From: Collybia mongolica | Taxonomy: Eukaryota; Basidiomycota; Agaricomycetes; Agaricales; Clitocybaceae | DNA: 64,000 nt | NCBI GenBank assembly: GCA_013420905.1 | Contig: JAAXNY010000008.1 | Location: 62,001 to 126,000, forward strand | Reading direction: 5' to 3' | In this document: positions 12,936 to 24,616 of the stretch, piece by piece | Layout: each line of letters begins with the position of its first letter | Position numbering within the stretch: position 1 is the stretch's first letter | Made by a program: the position numbers and the translations under genes | The notes under the pieces: model-generated | Told to the model about the DNA's origin: nothing | What the model saw: only the letters and a program-made list of their open reading frames with translations | Database searches by the model: none

Positions 12936-15349
12936 AATTATCATAACCATCACTACATCCTTGCCCTCGATTATTCGCACATACCCACGCACATGTACCT
13001 GTATAATTAACACTCGAATCTCGGAGTCACAGCGCCCATACTCGGTCCCGAACCGCGATAGATCATAGCATATGGAGTAGCACCGCCATCACCGTCAAGC
13101 CACCCATGTCAATCGTCACCTCCACCCTCGTCATCAGCACAGGACCCCAGTCCAAGGCCGGGTGCACCGTCATCAGAACCGTATATCCGCCAGTGGCTAC
13201 TGCATGATCCCTAGCCCTAGCCTGGCCTAATGCCCGATTCCCCCAGTCCCGCTCCCGGTATCGGTATCGGTTGCTCCACAATGCATCATGCTTCAGCCGC
13301 CGCCGCCCCCTGCGTCCTGATCATCTGCGCTTAATGTCGTTCTCGTTCCTCTGGTGTGGGTGTTGCTGCGCTGGGGGAACAGATACAGTACGGTTTCTGC
13401 GAAGGGTGATACTGATCGGGTCCGCACCGGGTCCCGACGGCTGTCGATGTTGGCTTTTGGACCTTGGAGGTTATCACCGTTATGTTGCTGGATATTGAGC
13501 GGAGGTTTATAATTGGTGATTAGGACAGTGGCAGGAATCAGTTGTATGGCGCATACGACCGTCGGCCCCGAAGTCAGCCCCGATAAACTACAGGTTACAG
13601 TACATATCGCCAAGTACCACATGCGTAGTATCCATATTGCACGCCAAAGGGAACATGAGAAAGAAGAGCGAAAGCAGAGATTAGAAGGAAGCGGGGTTTC
13701 GGGAGGGAAAGGTCAACAAACTCGGGCATTCGGGGGAAAAGCAGGGGAAAAAGCCGACGTCCGACAGTCGTCATGGGGTCGAACGCCGGACGCGTGCGCG
13801 TGCGCGTGTACTCTAATCATGGAATTCAATCCTGAATCCTGATCGATAATCGCTGATCCGTTAGCGGGGTCGGCCCTTGCGGAGTTTTGATCGCGTATGT
13901 TGAGTTCAGTCAGGCTCGGGAGTCTGAGTCAGATCAGTAGATCTTCTTTTTCCTCTTTTTTGTGGATGCTGTGTTGGGTGTACGGTATGTGCGTGGAGGG
14001 TGGGATCGTGTGTTGGGCGTTGTTTTTGGGACGAAGTCGGGTTGGGGCTAAGGAACGGGAAATTTCGAAACACCATCTAATTGCCCACAGTCTCGCCTTA
14101 CACCCATATTTTCTTTTTCAGTATTTTGTAAATTTACTTTTCGGCGGGCTCGGGTGCCCCCACGACGAACAGGGGTGTTTTTATGACCAGTAAAACGGCC
14201 CTTTGAAGGAAAAATGAAAATAAGAGGTCTCGGCCATCCCGGGTAGTGTTGCTGGAGAGTTATTGGCAGGTTGTCTGTGGGGGAATGTATGCCAAGCCCT
14301 CGAGGTTGTTGTCAGAGCTTGTGGAAATTATAGGCTGGGAGGGCGGGTTTTTTCCACGACCAAGAAGAATATATATCGTGCCAACGAGAAGTTGGGGAGT
14401 CCGGGACTGACGAGAGTCCAGGCCCGTCACACATGCACATTGCACACTATAAGGTTCACCCCCCAGGCTTCCCCCGCATCGTGCCGCGTGGGTGCGGATA
14501 GGCCGGCACGGGGGCAATAGGGTTTTCCTTCGTTCGCCTTCTTCCTACTCCTTATGCTGCGCTTCTCTTCCCCTCTTCTCCTCTCGTCGCCCGTTCTATC
14601 AGCCGCCGTGCAGCTTGAGCCGGTGCGGCTGGGGTTCTTCGTGTCCTTGCTGCTTTCCCACCTACACTCCGTATGGTCAAAGCAGGCAAGGGCCTTTGGG
14701 GGTATAGGGTATACCCTGTGCAGTAAATTCCGAGAAGGCCCAGGCGTGTCTGCGGATCTAAGCGCTATGAATTAATTCACCTCTTCACGTTGTGTTCAAA
14801 GCTCTGAAAGGGGAGTGGACGATAGGCGACGGTCGTCAGGACGTGGAGTTGTCGGTTGTGAGGACATGCGCCAGAAATAATGCACGGAGATAGGAAGAAA
14901 GGGGAATATGGACACGGCAGGGTGCGAGGGTGCTCTGAGATTTCGCTGGGATTGCTTCTAGTAGGACATCTGGATGGGAGGGTTGGCACTGGTGGAGTGG
15001 TACGCCGTCGGTCCCACCCTTACGGCGTAATCCGTAGAATTTTGAATTTTGTCCAGTGACCCTACTTGGAAGGACCCTGGGCACCGCCCAACCTCATCCA
15101 CTAGGAATTTTTTACACCAATGTCAGTATCTGTCCTATTGAACGGCCTCTACTTGCAAGAGGAGCCACGTTTAACTAGATCCACATGAATTTTTTTTTAC
15201 TGCGTGTAAAGGTGGCCGTAAACGTAAATCACACCCGCAAGTACGCTCGTTTCGGACCATCATCGGGCGCCTGTCCTAACTCTGGGTGCGAGATTTGACA
15301 CAGCTCAAAAAGGTTGTAGTGCCGTACTGCGGGTGCCTCTGGCAGGCAT

Positions 15350-15706
15350 TTGTTGTTCAGGGGAAAGCTGCCGTGGCGTGTCGACTCCAATGGCCATCTT
15401 CTCAACATGGGAAGCTTTGTCTCCTTGGATCTTGTCGGAGTCGGGTTAGAACAGTTACTGGCTCACTTGGATGCCCCAAACACTCAGCACAGGCGCGAAT
15501 GTCAGTTTGCAGACCCTAGATGGACAGAGGCTGAACGGGGTGCACCATATCTGGGAAGATGCGACGTACAACAAAGTCTGTGCGTGATGTTCGAGCTCGA
15601 AGGATATATGTGGGACCAAGATATCCCAGGCCAGGTGATAGTATCTATGTCGTGCATTATTAGATTACAGACCGATCACGCCCTACCAGGGCGTATTGAT
15701 TTCTGA
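15350..15706 (+). CDS. Weak ORF, 118 aa
   Basis: This is an uninterrupted frame with mixed composition and no recognised motif, signal or membrane segment. It overlaps another open frame. It could be an exon fragment of a decayed gene or chance. Confidence 0.15.
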   Translation: MLFRGKLPWRVDSNGHLLNMGSFVSLDLVGVGLEQLLAHLDAPNTQHRRECQFADPRWTEAERGAPYLGRCDVQQSLCVMFELEGYMWDQDIPGQVIVSMSCIIRLQTDHALPGRIDF

Positions 15707-16508
15707 GCTGTAATACCTCGAGTTGGCCATCTCAAACGTGATATTTTGCATCGCATTCCCGTCCAATTCTTGAACATATTTGTGGGATATTCCCTTTCTA
15801 GAACACTCGCTTGGAACATACCGGCCGTGACAGAAGACACTGGCATCACAGCTTCTTGATTCATGTTTCGACATCACTGGAAAATGGACAAATGCACGTC
15901 ATTCTGTTGTTCACGGGGACAGACTGGATCTGCACAATACCGGAACAATGATGCGCAGCGAGGCTGTTGTAGACTCTATGGGAAGTGGCCGTTGAGTGGG
16001 ATTCTCTCACCACTGATCACTCCCACCCTAGGGAACTTCCAATTCGCGTGGCCTCGTTCAATTCAAGTGTCGTGTCTACGTCACAGGGGTTCCAGCCTTG
16101 CTTTCTAGCCTAACTCGGACCAGGCACTTTACACGGAGCTTTCATGCAACGGGCTTTTTTTTTTTGGGAAGGCTGGGTCGAACAGGATTGAATTAATAGA
16201 AGCCCCTCTGGGACAACTACAGCGACCGTGATTGGTTCTCACCAACTAATGCCGTATCTGATATCAGATCATGACCTGGAATTTCCTCGGAATGGAAACA
16301 TGGTGCCCATCCAAAATTACAAACATATAATCGGCTTGCTTGAATGCCGACCTGTGGAGAAAAGCCGTCATAATGTGGCTAGTTACCCACCCTGCACGGG
16401 GTTAAGGCATGATGGATTGATGGGCGCGACATGTCAATAGGTACAGGCAACGTTAGACTTGGATGATGGCGTGATTGCGAGAAGATAGAATCGCCCATAA
16501 GAAGGCGC

Positions 16509-16745
16509 CTATCGTAGAGTGAGAGCCGGAGAGCCAGTATAGGAAATGATGTTGAATGGGGACGTGAATAATTGAGAAAGTGGCCTCGTCACGTTCGTTG
16601 CACCGGCGAAATGGCGAGCGAACATGTGATCGGCTTTACCGATGGCCGAGCCTCCAGGAGCGAGGTGTAAGTAGTTGGGAAACGTTGCCATTGGGAGGTT
16701 CGAGGTGAGTGCGATTAGTTCGTGATGAGGCCGCTGACCAACCAT
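16509..16745 (-). pseudogene. Exon-like fragment, minus strand
   Basis: A 78-codon frame ends at 16509. It has coding-like composition (ALTSNLPMATFPNYLHLAPG, then GSAIGKADHMFARHF). An upstream frame from ATG 16824 contains a possible GTACC donor. I could not join them into one reading frame with confidence. No family was recognised. Confidence 0.2.
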
Positions 16746-18210
16746 CGCGGATCATGGTAAAGGTACCTGGAATTCCAGATATTCTCGGTTTTGGGGAGGA
16801 GGCGTAAATAGTAAGGACGTCCATTTTTGAAATAACGCTTCTAGAAGCACAGCTAGCGTCACGCTTTTGGTCCAGCTCAGTTCCGGTTCACGAGGATGCA
16901 TGTATACATTATGGGTGCATACCTACGTCAGTGTTTTCTGATCTTAGATTTCTCGCAGCGGCAACTCTAACCACCGTTTGTCAAGGAGGATTGGTAGAGA
17001 TTCATATTCGTGACTTACGCGGCAGATTTGCTAAGATCTGAGGGTATATCAGTATATTCAACGAGGTTTACGGAGCTGGGTGAATCAACGTACCTTTAAA
17101 TATTTCTTTTTTTCGAACCCAGAATTGCTCAATAGAGAGAGAATACTACCTTTCCCTGACCCTCTAGAAACGGGTTCAAAAAGCTTCGTACGCGTGTTCC
17201 TCGGCGTCGGAAGTAAAGGGCCATTCAGGACAAGGTATATGCATACTCGCTCCTCGGTCCTCAGATTTTACATGATGCCACCTGTCTCGCATTGATATCT
17301 GCCATGGCGCGTCAGCGCGTCAAAAACGAAACACTGAAAGCTCGGCGATGAATACGTATTTCCCCGAACCGAGTCGCAATCGAACGGTTCCTCTGAAAAA
17401 TGCGCCGTATGTGTTCCCAGGTTCTGACAGCTAAGGGTATCTTCCCTTCACCCGCCAATTGAAGCGTGACCACTGAAGTCACGTCGTCTTCTATGACCTG
17501 AGATGTCTATTGTATACTTGCCTGACAATAGAGATAATGTATTGTAAGGACTTGTTGAGACGGAAACACAGAATGGTAGCCATGCAATTATTCATGTTTG
17601 ATTGGAAGGAAGAGTAGAAGGTGTAACAATTAGTATGTGAAAAGTCAATATCAAATCGGATCGCGTACAGTATGAATGGGTGATCAGTATCGCCTACGAG
17701 AAATAAGCGACCTGCTTTGCTAACCCAAGTCGGGGGTGAGCTACGTCGAACAAGTTCCGGTCCACGAATTACGATACCTTGGAAAGGACCGCGGCCGCAA
17801 CGTGGGTCCTAGCCCTCTAACAACACGCAAGACGCCGTCGACCTTGCCGGGGTATGACCTTTCTGCAATGTCGTGTTTATCCCTGAGCCCGAAGAATTCA
17901 AATAACCGAAGTTACGGGAGAGCTACAAAAGACAAGCCTAGAACAACACGTGGCTTTTTTTTCATGAACGAGCACAGGAAACTATAGTTCCGCATGGCTA
18001 ATCGGGTCCTGAAGACTCTCGGATTATGAATATGAGGCGCACTAAACGAAGCAAACCAACACTACCCACCAAACGGAATGCACACCACGTCCTCACCCTG
18101 GTACATAAAGGCTGTCAAGGTATTCCGTTCAATTCCGGTTTCCTGGGCGTTGAACCATGCTCGGTATATAGCGTATCCCGAGGACTTACGTCCGCCTTTG
18201 TAGCCCTGAG

Positions 18211-18555
18211 ATGAGGGGTCAAAGTGAGGTTCTGAAACTTTTACTTTACATGGACAAAACCTTTATTTTTCCCCTTACCCCACCAACGTCGGCCACACAA
18301 GTTGCTTCTAAATCTGCAAACGCTAACAAGCGCTCCCACTTTCCCGACGGTACTGATCTCTCAGTATCGTTGACACCGATGCCCAGGGGATCTCTACCCC
18401 AAGTGCCTGTACGTATTCGTAGGGAACTTTACTCATTTGTCCCCGGTGACTATTATAAGCACGAGGGCAGTATTCGCGTTCTAGGAGCGGTTGTACATCA
18501 GTCAATTCCCCGAAGTAATTGTACGGATGCTGCACTGGTGTCAGCTCGTGCCTAG
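18211..18555 (+). CDS. Weak ORF, 114 aa
   Basis: This open frame has a Ser/Thr/Asn-rich middle and a basic RIRRELYSFVPGDYYKHEG stretch. I recognise no domain, and an overlapping minus frame covers the same bases. It is listed because it is one of the longer uninterrupted frames of this gene-poor region. Confidence 0.2.
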   Translation: MRGQSEVLKLLLYMDKTFIFPLTPPTSATQVASKSANANKRSHFPDGTDLSVSLTPMPRGSLPQVPVRIRRELYSFVPGDYYKHEGSIRVLGAVVHQSIPRSNCTDAALVSARA

Positions 18556-19523
18556 TCGTTCTAAAGGAGGGGAGAGAAGCGTACGGAGAAGACGTATAGC
18601 CGCCAAACGGCCAAAGTCTAATTTACATTAAGAAATGACTATCCTCTGAGACCCATCCGTCAGTCACTCGCGTGCAGTCCCCTCCACTGGATGAATCGAC
18701 TAACATAGATCGAGTTGAAGGACAAATTGTTGCTTGCTGCTCAGGCAGAAATTTTTATACTCACCTCACCTAAATAACCGAAGGATCAATGAATAGAAGA
18801 CAATAGAAAAATCAGGAGTATACCAAGGCGCCTGACCTCAGTAGGGGCGATATGTCTCCCTCGAGTGTCTCCTGTTGCACACCCGAGGCTGGCTGAATCA
18901 TGCCCGACGATGGATCAGTCGGGACACGCTCAGCGCTGATATCTGTCCATCCTCAATACAGCAGGAGTGGTGCCTGGTCTCATGTGCATTGGGGTCGGCT
19001 TAGATGGGATAGTGCAGGCTGACCGTCACCCGAAACGAGCCTGCCGGACTTGCTTCTCTCGACGAACAGCAGTACTAGTATCGGACAACAATGTTTGGGG
19101 CAGCCCTGACGTAAAGTCGCATTTTTGTGGCGGAATTCGTTGAACGTGAGGATGGAATAATGCGATGGCCATGGGTGATGTATCTTCAGTTGTTGTATCG
19201 AAGTAAAGAGCAGCCTTGTATTGGTTGAAGTGACACAACCCCGCATCTTGTGGTGAATGGTGTTTGGACAAAGCACTACAAGGCTTTGAGCTATTTACAG
19301 GAAATGACGACTAGAAGTACGAGTCCATACCAAATGTCAAGAATTAACGACATGCCCCGCAAGCGTTACTGGACAGGAAGTGTCTATCGCATCGGTTGGG
19401 GGGCCCTGTTAAATGCCCAGTCATGACGTAAGCTTCGTAGTCATGGTGTGAAGTACTTGGGCTATGTTGAGAACGAACGACTCAGCTTGCACAGATGAGC
19501 TTCAGAAAACATACTTACTTTTC

Positions 19524-21200
19524 TTATGGCTCACCTCTGCCAGGAATTGGCGTCAGAAAAGTGGTATTGTTGTCTAGGGTTTTCATCGCGGAAACGATGG
19601 TAAGATGCGCATCGAGAAGGTTGTCTCGCATGCTGGCATTCATCTGAGTTTCGTGATCCTTGTTTTGAAACTGCGGCTCTGATAGCGAATGTAACGACAA
19701 GAGCGCATTGTAGGCACGATATCTCCGGCCCAAAAGAACTTCCCTGATTTCGGCTTCTTTCGAGCATTCATGGGAATACATAGGTCTCGGTCAGTAAGCC
19801 TGTGAGATTGTCGTTCTTTTCTGGAAGGTTTTTTGTGCGGCTGGGGTCTAGTCATCTCTGTGATGCCACAAACTGGCCGCGCCGCACAGCCTCCCTATTT
19901 CTAACCCATATGATTTGTGAAGGCATAGCGGATGACTTCTGAGCTAGGGCGAAAATCATGGAGGGGACGTTGAAAGTACTCTATGGGTAAGGCTCACCCA
20001 GTAGTCCGAAGATGATTCAAGGCTAACAGGTTCCAACGTCGTGCTGTATGAAAACCAAAAGAGGCATCTTCTGAGTCTGTCTGAGATGGTGGTTCAGACT
20101 GAGGAAAATGAAAATTTAAAGCTCAGATACATACCGAACCAGTGGCGTTTTCATTACCGCCTATCACAAATCATAACATCAAGATCCCCCTGTTAAATCA
20201 CATGTAATTCGTTTCTCCAACGAGGCTGTCGATCTTGACTTTGGTCAATAGTGGAATGGTGGTGTTAATATGTTGGAGGCCTTGGTAACGGGACTTAATA
20301 TAAAATTTGAGAGAAAGTTGGAAAACAAGATTGGGGATGAACCAACAAAAGGTATGTCGAGGTCCTCTGCTAGAATTGATCCGCTCAACCAGTTCCTGCT
20401 CTTATATATAAGGAAATAAGGATCAACATCGTAAAATTGAGATGACAGGACCGCGCCGACACACTGTACGTTGTCAAGCACATGTATATCGCAATCTATG
20501 AAGGCGAAGAATTAGAATTGTAAGGATACGGAGAAGTACGTACATGTTATTTTTGTCTCTAATACTATAAACCATATGCAACAGATGACTGACCAGGCGC
20601 TAGCGAGAATGCCATGCAGGGTCATAACCGAGCAACAGCGCCATCAGGCTGTCAAGCTTTTAAGCTTATAGCCGTTGTGTACAATGTGAATAAGAAGCCT
20701 GAGAAACACAAACCGATGAAAAATGTGCAGGCAATCAAGATTCAAGATATTTACACTCAGACTCGTACCGAGGAATCAGGAATGTTGCGATTCTTGACGC
20801 CGTAGGATCAGCGTTCCAAAATCTGGATCGATGGGATCAAGGTTGACCTTGATATGTCGACTCGTCAATGACGAAAGAATTCGTTCAATCGAGAATATGA
20901 CTTCGCTTCGTGGATATGTAGAACCTAAATCAAACGTTTTTGCACCTGCATATTAGCATAGATTGATAGTTTATTCAAAGGTAACTACCTGTGTGTTCGT
21001 CGGGTGACTATAATGGTTGCCCGAGTGTTTGAAAGAGTGCTCAGGGATTGATGATATTTTCCCACCATTTTGAGACGTGCACATTGCTCTGAGGAATCGA
21101 AAATGAGCAAGGCAGAGTTGATCGATTTCTAACGTTTGACCCTCACCTAATTCTTGCTCAGAAGTAGCCAAACTGACAGAATCTGAGCGCCCGTGCGTTT
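19524..21200 (-). pseudogene. Degenerate gene-like segment, copy 2 (related to 9.1-10.1 kb)
   Basis: This is the partner of 9139-10113. A minus-strand promoter-like TATATAAGG lies at about 21207-21215. It is followed by a plausible 5' intron (GTGAGG near 21150 to TTCCTCAG near 21092) and an exon starting MCTSQNGGKISS with a GTAGTT donor near 20990. Further exon-like frames follow, including SEVIFSIERILSSLTSRHIK and, at 19524-19781, an 85-codon frame with EVLLGRRYRAYNALLSLHSL. Frames do not join cleanly, so I call it a probable relic, though a spliced gene cannot be excluded. Product unknown. Confidence 0.35.
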
Positions 21201-21241
21201 CCTCCCTTATATAATAGTATCAGCTCGACAAGCTCGGGATA

Positions 21242-21760
21242 ATGCTGTCCATATCCTCCTTTACCCTGTCTCCACTTATGTACCGCAAAATCGCCTTAGG
21301 CAGATATGGTCGAACATGCTGGGTCACGCGGTCACGCAGTCCACCGTTTGGGGTGCCACATGATGCATTTACATTCCCATGGAGACAAAATCTCAGGTCC
21401 TACTATGTAGACAAGCACGATCAGAGGAAGACCATATACGAAGAAACGAATTTTTGCTTGGCCTGCCTACGGGAGACTATGGTCTTCCCACCACCCCGCA
21501 CCCTCGTCTCACCTCGACAGCGCTTCTCGAACCCTCGCCTTCCCTCCTTGCTCGTCGCACCCGTTCAAATGTGGGTCGTCCTCCTCCCCGCGGCTAACGC
21601 CACTCTCACTCCCACCCCACTTGTTAAGAAAGCCACTAACGGCAACGATTCTGGGGTAGAGTTGGGGGTGTTGTTCCCGGAGTTCATCTCACAGTGTTCA
21701 TCTCGTTCCTTCGTGGTGCCGATGCCATGTTTACTCCGTCTTCAGGCGCACTCCGGATAA
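21242..21760 (+). CDS. Weak ORF, 172 aa
   Basis: This long uninterrupted frame begins just 5' of the minus-strand TATA-like site. It is rich in Arg, Pro and Ser with no recognised motif. Its length alone supports it. The GC-rich composition of 21.5-21.6 kb makes chance openness likely. Confidence 0.2.
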   Translation: MLSISSFTLSPLMYRKIALGRYGRTCWVTRSRSPPFGVPHDAFTFPWRQNLRSYYVDKHDQRKTIYEETNFCLACLRETMVFPPPRTLVSPRQRFSNPRLPSLLVAPVQMWVVLLPAANATLTPTPLVKKATNGNDSGVELGVLFPEFISQCSSRSFVVPMPCLLRLQAHSG

Positions 21761-23840
21761 CCCAACCCCCCCCCTCACCAATACCCAGCCAAGATCCCGA
21801 ACGCACGATCACCCAGTTTTTTAATTTAATAGCCCAACAATAACGCCGCCCAATGGGGGGTGGCATCTTACGCAGGGTCGTTGTGACGGCATCACAGCAT
21901 CACGATGGCACTCCAGATCTTTCCTCTCCTCGATGATACATAGCTATTCTAAGCCAACTCTCCCAGGTAAGCCTCCCCAACACCCAAACACGCACACATG
22001 CGTGCCCATAATGACACGGACACCCTGATGCGGTGCAGGGTCGCCGTGATAAGGATGCCTCTGATGCATCACCCCCATCACGCTCCTCGACTTCTCGAAT
22101 TCTCGAGATCCGGATCTGTCCCCTCCTCCAAGCTTTCGAGCCGAGTGGGTGAAGCGCCCGCCAGATATCAATGATAACGCACTCAAACTCTATAACCACT
22201 CTATAATTATATCTACAACTCCATTCACACCTACATTGACATAGTCACATATGTATACTATTCCATTGATCAGACTCCGAGCCCGACGTAGGCCCACGCT
22301 GCCCCCTGACACACATATCGCGTGTGACTTTGGACCACCCAGCCATCCCCACGTTCACATGGACCCGTGCTGACTCTACTACCACCGCCACCGCTACAAC
22401 ATTGGCCCGCGGCCAGGCGAGGCACCGGGACGTGTGTATGTGTGCTTTGCCCTGCCCACTTTTGTGGTCTGTGTGGCTTCTGCGCACTTGAAAGAAGAGT
22501 GTGACGGCGAGTAAAGAAAAGAAAAGAAGCCAAATACGGAGAGGACAGGGAAGGAAAGGGGACGAAGGGAGGGAAGAACCATAAGGGACATGTTATAGGA
22601 TCTAGAAGCCTGCGTCTAAAACCTGGACCCTACATCCAATCAAACGCCACCCCCCACTTAAAACCCAAGCCAAGAAAAACGAAGAGAAACAGAGAGGAAA
22701 AGGGTTAGTACCATTCCACGGCGACTAGCACTAGTACGTGTGCGGTGTGTCTACCGTTGACCGCATGAGGCCGTGTCTGCTTGTGAGTCCTGTATGCCAC
22801 TGTGGTGATGAGAGGACTAAAATACGATTTGGCAGCAGAAACCAATGGCCGCGCTGGCGCAAGCACAATCCATCACAACCGTGACACCAAGCGCCAAGCC
22901 CCACCTCCCCAAACGCAAACGCAAGCGCAAATTCCAACCCTAAACAGAAACGCAAAACACAAAACACAGATTAAACCCCCCCCCCCCCTCCCCCAAAAAG
23001 AAAACACACCTACACACCACCACGGCCAAATCTCAAAATTCTACCACAAGCACCTAAAAGAAGTATGTAGCCACGACGGACATCACACTGCCGCTTGGCA
23101 TGGCCGCCGTTCCGACTGATGCATGTGCGCAGCTTGCACCCCACGTTCTTCACCTTCTGCTTCCGTCTCTGACGCCGTACACGGGCATGCACGCGTTTTT
23201 TTTTTCGGGCTTTATAATTTTATATTTCCTAAATACACATATCCAGTCCTCATACCTAAGACCACTTCTCCTTGCTGCTAGACATCGCTTGATTTCCAGG
23301 AATCAAAAAGGCGTTCGGCATTTGCAAGAGAGAGAAAGATGAAATCATCCTTACCCTTCTCCTTCTCCTCGCGTTTGGGGTTTTTTTCGTCTCAACATGG
23401 AACTTTCCTGGAAAATGGCGCGTGAGTGCCGCTTTGTGGCCCCCGAACGCTCATCCCGCCTTTGAGTTCCAGGTGCGATGCCTCTTCTCTCTCTTTCCAT
23501 TTTTGTTTCCCCCATGTCTTTACTGCGTGCGGGGATGGCGAAGCGTGACGTGATGGCGTACGGGTGAAGGCTAGGATGACGAAGGTCTGGAGGAAGAACG
23601 GAAACACAAGCTTTGCGGAATGCATCATTCCTGTGCTCTTCTTCCCACTTTCCGGGTTGAGCGGGATATGCATCTCAACACAACCCGTATCTGGCTAGAG
23701 GCTGGTGGACCATGGGATGGTGGCCAGGATGACGAAGGCCCGGGGGCAGGATAGGCGAACGTGGAGCGCTGGATCATTCTTGTGTTAGATGCCATCCGGC
23801 ACGGCATTGGGACACGTATCTAGCCCACGGATGGCACTGC
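21761..23840. other. Low-complexity intergenic region
   Basis: The region contains a C-run at 21765-21775, a long C-tract at about 22977-22995, purine-rich stretches (22490-22570) and T-runs (23195-23206). Open frames are compositionally biased. No gene was recognised. Confidence 0.4.
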
Positions 23841-24008
23841 ATGACATGCGCAGAACTGCGCAGTTACATGGGTCGGGGCTGAGATGACGGCATCGACGCC
23901 GTATGCGTCACAGAGACCAGCTACGGAGTTCCAACGATGGTTCTGTGGGCACCGTGGGGTTGGCGTTACAAATTTTAGCGCCCTTGGGTTATTGTCACTA
24001 TGTATCCT

Positions 24009-24616
24009 CATCAGTAATCGGGCGTTTTAGTTTCTGGAGGTTGCTCAACTTGAGCAACCAGCGGAAACCAGCAAAAACCCAGAAACTTGGGAACTTGGCA
24101 ACCCAGGTCCATTTTCTTGGAAACCTATCTGGATGCACCAGAGCGGAAACCTAGGAAACTTACTAAAACCTCGGAAACTTCGGTTGTACGTCATAATCTA
24201 TGGCATATGCTATCTACAAGGGTATAGGAAGATGGAAAATAGTATGGCGAGGGCACGTAATGAGTAAATGAACACATATGAACAACTGTGAAGGAACTAT
24301 GCTTTCTGAGGGCTTGAAGGAATGTACAAATCTTCGCAGTATGCCGAAATTGCTGACTGATCTATGCGGTAGCACTAGGGTACCTGATGATTTTTCTCAT
24401 CATGACGCATTGGACAGCTTTAATTCCTTCTTTGTAAACCATTTCATTGATCATCACACTCATGAATTTATTGGTAGCTCGTAACGACATGGGTTGTTTG
24501 GTGCTTTGTGTAGGGTGGTGCAGGTTTCCTGGTTTCTGGGTTTCCAAGTTCTTGGAAACCTGAAAACCGACAGAAACCAGTGGAAACCCGGAAATTAATT
24601 TGCTAGTTTACTGATG
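24009..24616. mobile_element. Non-autonomous insertion with CATCAGTAA termini, ~608 bp
   Basis: Comparison with copy A (around 725-745) shows an uninterrupted site there. The inserted block begins CATCAGTAA (24009-24017) and ends TTACTGATG (24608-24616), a 9-bp terminal inverted repeat. Its subterminal parts carry many copies of GGAAACC/CAGAAACC-like words in both orientations (24050-24180 and 24510-24595), as expected for transposase-binding arrays. No transposase frame is present. The flanks add up to the copy A sequence without an obvious target duplication. Confidence 0.6.

Larger units (their letters stand above)
10114..19520. other. Gene-poor 9.4 kb without recognised genes
   Basis: Many short open frames occur on both strands, often overlapping each other, and none matches a family I know. 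The better candidates are listed separately (11623, 15350, 16509 and 18211). Local features are a decayed short duplication (12575-12660 and 12845-12935) and an alternating purine-pyrimidine tract at about 13788-13810. There are runs of splice-like sites, for instance near 16650-16820 minus, but I could not assemble them into a gene. No tRNA was seen. Confidence 0.4.

Noticed and set aside
14260..14520. 85-codon open frames on both strands over the same bases
   Set aside because: GC-rich sequence opens both strands. Neither translation shows a motif, splice partner or promoter.
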